Source: JBFLVQ01 sp040758525 (GTDB lineage: Bacteria; Acidobacteriota; Blastocatellia; Chloracidobacteriales; JADJPF01). From it: 25,843 bases of DNA. Position 1 is the first letter of the stretch; every line of letters begins with the position of its first letter. The translations under genes and the position numbers were made by a program. The DNA is taken from positions 1 through 25,843 of the forward strand of contig JBFLVQ010000055.1 of the NCBI GenBank assembly GCA_040758525.1. The letters run 5' to 3'. Under the pieces are notes generated by a model. It was not told the origin of the DNA, ran no database searches, and saw only the letters and a program-made list of their open reading frames with translations. Of this stretch, positions 24,270 to 25,843 are shown piece by piece.

Positions 24270-24869
24270 ATGAGATCAATTGTGGGAATTTTTCGCACTC
24301 CCGATGAAGCTCAGCGTGCCGCACAACACTTGTTGGAACAGAAGACGCCAGCCGAACAGATACGTATACTTACACCCGAAACAGCAAAAGAGTTAACTGC
24401 CCTAGTGCCTACCGAAGATGCCGAAGAGACTGGTGTAGGTAAAGTGATTGGTGCGGTAGTCGGCGCCGCAATAGGGTTAGCAGGTGCCACCCATTTAGGT
24501 AGCTATATCTGGGCCAGCTACCAATTTCCTGGTATTAGTATACTGGTTGCCACTGGTATTATCCTCACCTGTGCATTGGGATTATGGCTAGGGGGAAAGA
24601 TCTTTGGCGGCATCGAAAACGTTACCAGCACAGGCGTACCACACGACGATCTTTTTCTCTATCAAGACGCCATCGCACAACAGCGTAGTATTGTAATTAT
24701 GCTTGCCAATAGCGAAGAACGGGCTGCGCTAGTACGAGAAACGCTTATGCTAATGGGCGCGGAGTCGGTTAATGCAGCACAAGATCAATGGTGGTTGGGA
24801 TTACGTAATATCGAAACAGAACACTATCAGACCACTTCACCTACCCCAAAGCAGAAGCAGGCCGCCTGA
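24270..24869 (+). CDS. Glycine-zipper stress-type membrane protein
   Basis: A 199-residue protein of a family common in Acidobacteriota and distantly like general stress protein 17M. The N-terminal ferredoxin-like half (MRSIVGIFRTPDEAQRAAQ to QIRILTPE) precedes a glycine-zipper pair of membrane segments (about 62-80, VIGAVVGAAIGLAGA, and about 92-118, ILVATGIILTCALGLWLGGK). A second alpha/beta half follows (HDDLFLYQDAIAQQRSIVIM; LMLMGAESVNAAQDQWWLGL). Its biochemical role is unknown; stress or envelope function is inferred from the family. TAGGAG 7 bases upstream sets the ATG at 24270 rather than 24252. It is convergent with the next gene, 19 bases away. Confidence 0.72.
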   Translation: MRSIVGIFRTPDEAQRAAQHLLEQKTPAEQIRILTPETAKELTALVPTEDAEETGVGKVIGAVVGAAIGLAGATHLGSYIWASYQFPGISILVATGIILTCALGLWLGGKIFGGIENVTSTGVPHDDLFLYQDAIAQQRSIVIMLANSEERAALVRETLMLMGAESVNAAQDQWWLGLRNIETEHYQTTSPTPKQKQAA

Positions 24870-24888
24870 TTGCCTTGCCAATCTGGTT

Positions 24889-25497
24889 TTAGCGTAGAGC
24901 AGTACCTACAAGCTCGGCTGCCTCCCTAGAGGCTTTTATACTAGTATTGGTACGCAATAGATAAATATAGGTTGCTATCATCAGCAGCATAAGCCCACTT
25001 AATAGTGGCAATGCCAATCCTTTGGTACTGGTTGGTTGTGTCTCAGTGGTTGGCTGGCTCAGCAATAGTTCACCAAACTCTATACGCTCTTGTAGATCAT
25101 TAAACTTAATATCTACTTGTGCACGATAGCGGGCTTGGGCAGGTAGTTTAAGTTGAGCTTGATAGATACCTGTCTGTGCACTAGCAAGAAAATCTACTTG
25201 TAGAGGCTCAGTTGTGCCAGGCTGACCCAATATCAATCTTGCGCTTGCTCCACTTACTGACTCATTAGTAGAGAATTTAGTAAGAAAGAGACTAAAGATG
25301 GTCTCCCCACTCGGTTTAGTTTCACTATGCTTTAGCAATATCTCTATCTCACCCGCACGCGCTACGCCGATAGTATTACTGCCCTTGGTGGGAGTAGCTA
25401 AAGACTTTTCATCGCCATGATCTTCTCCTCCATGGGCATACACAAATGTAGTTGTAGAGAGACTTAAGAGTAGTAAAAGGAGTACTGCCAGCCGCAT
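24889..25497 (-). CDS. Secreted His-rich protein with C-terminal membrane anchor
   Basis: A 202-residue exported protein. A signal peptide (about 1-21, AVLLLLLLSLSTTTFVYA) is followed by HGGEDHGDE, a likely metal-binding patch. A beta-sandwich domain (about 45-145, EIEILLKHSE; ARLILGQPGTTEPLQVDFLA; GIYQAQLKLPAQARYRAQVD) recalls YtkA/FixH- or CopC-like domains found beside copper-handling genes. A Thr/Pro linker and one membrane helix (about 160-178, LALPLLSGLMLLMIATYIYL) close it. The role is probably metal handling in the periplasm, which is inference. Two ATGs, 25500 and 25497, are possible; AGGA suits the second. Any partner gene would lie to the left and is not visible, because the neighbouring gene is convergent. 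Confidence 0.65.
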   Translation of the reverse strand: MRLAVLLLLLLSLSTTTFVYAHGGEDHGDEKSLATPTKGSNTIGVARAGEIEILLKHSETKPSGETIFSLFLTKFSTNESVSGASARLILGQPGTTEPLQVDFLASAQTGIYQAQLKLPAQARYRAQVDIKFNDLQERIEFGELLLSQPTTETQPTSTKGLALPLLSGLMLLMIATYIYLLRTNTSIKASREAAELVGTALR

Positions 25498-25500
25498 CAT

Positions 25501-25843
25501 AATTCCTGCGACCCTCTTTCTAAATATTGAGATTTATATGCTAATCAAAATACCGCTTATTTGTCGGATTCTCAACCTGCAAAAGAGTTTAAAATAGTAG
25601 CAGAGTTAGCTGAGGTTTGATAGCAGCGTTGGGGAAGAGAAAGCCAGCTTCCACCCCAACGCTAAGAAATTTGAACGGAAAGGCAGACGCATTCTCCGAG
25701 GCTTTAGTCCGGAGTCAAGCCTGCCATTGCCCGACAGGGCGATAAACAGGTTGCTGTTTTGTCTATATTTTTCTATAATGGCAACCATTGTTAGGTAACT
25801 AACAATCATACCCGCAGGAACGCGGGGGAGTGCGCGCCCAGGG
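25501..25843. other. Right-end intergenic region, no gene
   Basis: About 340 bases without a supported coding region. A 67-codon minus-strand frame (25606-25809) exists, but its translation follows the dyads described separately and it has no ribosome site. The last 30 bases contain another small dyad (CCCGC...GCGGG near 25811) and are GC-rich compared with the rest of the window. Confidence 0.5.
25625..25740. repeat. Multi-hairpin element, repeat or structured RNA
   Basis: Three dyads lie in a row. AGCGTTGGGG (25625-25634) pairs with CCCCAACGCT (25654-25663), with an inner GGAAG/CTTCC alternative. CTCCG (25694-25698) pairs with CGGAG (25710-25714), flanked by GGCAG (25682-25686) and CTGCC (25721-25725). 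GCCC (25729-25732) pairs with GGGC (25737-25740). The arrangement suggests a dispersed intergenic repeat or a folded RNA; I recognise no named family. Confidence 0.45.

Noticed and set aside
25606..25809. 67-codon minus-strand frame at the right end
   Set aside because: It runs across the strong dyads and has no Shine-Dalgarno sequence; the structure explains the sequence better than coding does.
1..25843. CRISPR arrays, tRNA or rRNA genes
   Set aside because: I saw no regularly spaced identical repeats, no cloverleaf-like sequence with a CCA end and no rRNA signature in any gap.

Overview
The window is a stretch of bacterial chromosome with moderate-to-low GC. It is dominated by one long minus-strand respiratory gene cluster, about 23.6 kb down to 8.2 kb. 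The gene content points to Acidobacteriota, perhaps a Blastocatellia-like lineage. The clues are a sortilin/BNR-type propeller protein with IGPAP and STNGG motifs, a b6/subunit-IV-type quinol complex with a multiheme cytochrome, two adjacent oxidase subunit III genes, and a membrane HEAT/barrel-sandwich protein. This placement rests on recognising protein styles; no 16S rRNA or ribosomal gene is present to confirm it.

Layout, left to right. 1-361: no gene, but a very strong hairpin terminator for the next gene. 362-2911 (-): secreted beta-propeller protein. 2912-3553: a divergent regulatory region, then a 37-codon leader-like ORF overlapping a 94-residue protein of unknown function (+). 3558-7767 (-): Sfp-type phosphopantetheinyl transferase, type II thioesterase, a membrane HEAT/barrel-sandwich protein and two secreted unknowns, the farther one apparently broken by a one-base frameshift. 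7922-8221: a transposase C-terminal remnant. 8238-23609 (-): the respiratory supercluster. 24270-24869 (+): a glycine-zipper stress-type protein, convergent with 24889-25497 (-), a secreted His-rich protein. 25501-25843: no gene, but several strong dyads.

The supercluster reads, in transcription order: Rieske protein, cytochrome b6-like, subunit IV-like, membrane-anchored octaheme cytochrome c, amicyanin-like copper lipoprotein, 64-residue CoxB-like membrane peptide, CoxB, CoxA, two CoxC paralogues, subunit IV, CPMC-motif membrane protein, CtaB (heme O synthase), ABC ATPase and ABC-2 permease. I infer a complete quinol-to-oxygen chain: quinol is oxidised by the b6/IV/Rieske core, electrons pass through the octaheme protein (in place of cytochrome c1 or f) and/or the cupredoxin, and an aa3-type (A1) oxidase reduces oxygen. 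CtaB, the CPMC protein and the ABC pair are probably assembly or maturation factors.

The features most worth checking are the replacement of cytochrome c1/f by an octaheme cytochrome and cupredoxin; loss of the heme-ci cysteine and the PEWY glutamate in the b subunits; a long Lys/Ala/Glu-rich extension on the Rieske protein; the separate CoxB-like mini-protein; a homopolymer frameshift at 7192-7195; an 18-bp perfect palindrome at 22529; and an excess of the octamer GGCGCGCC.
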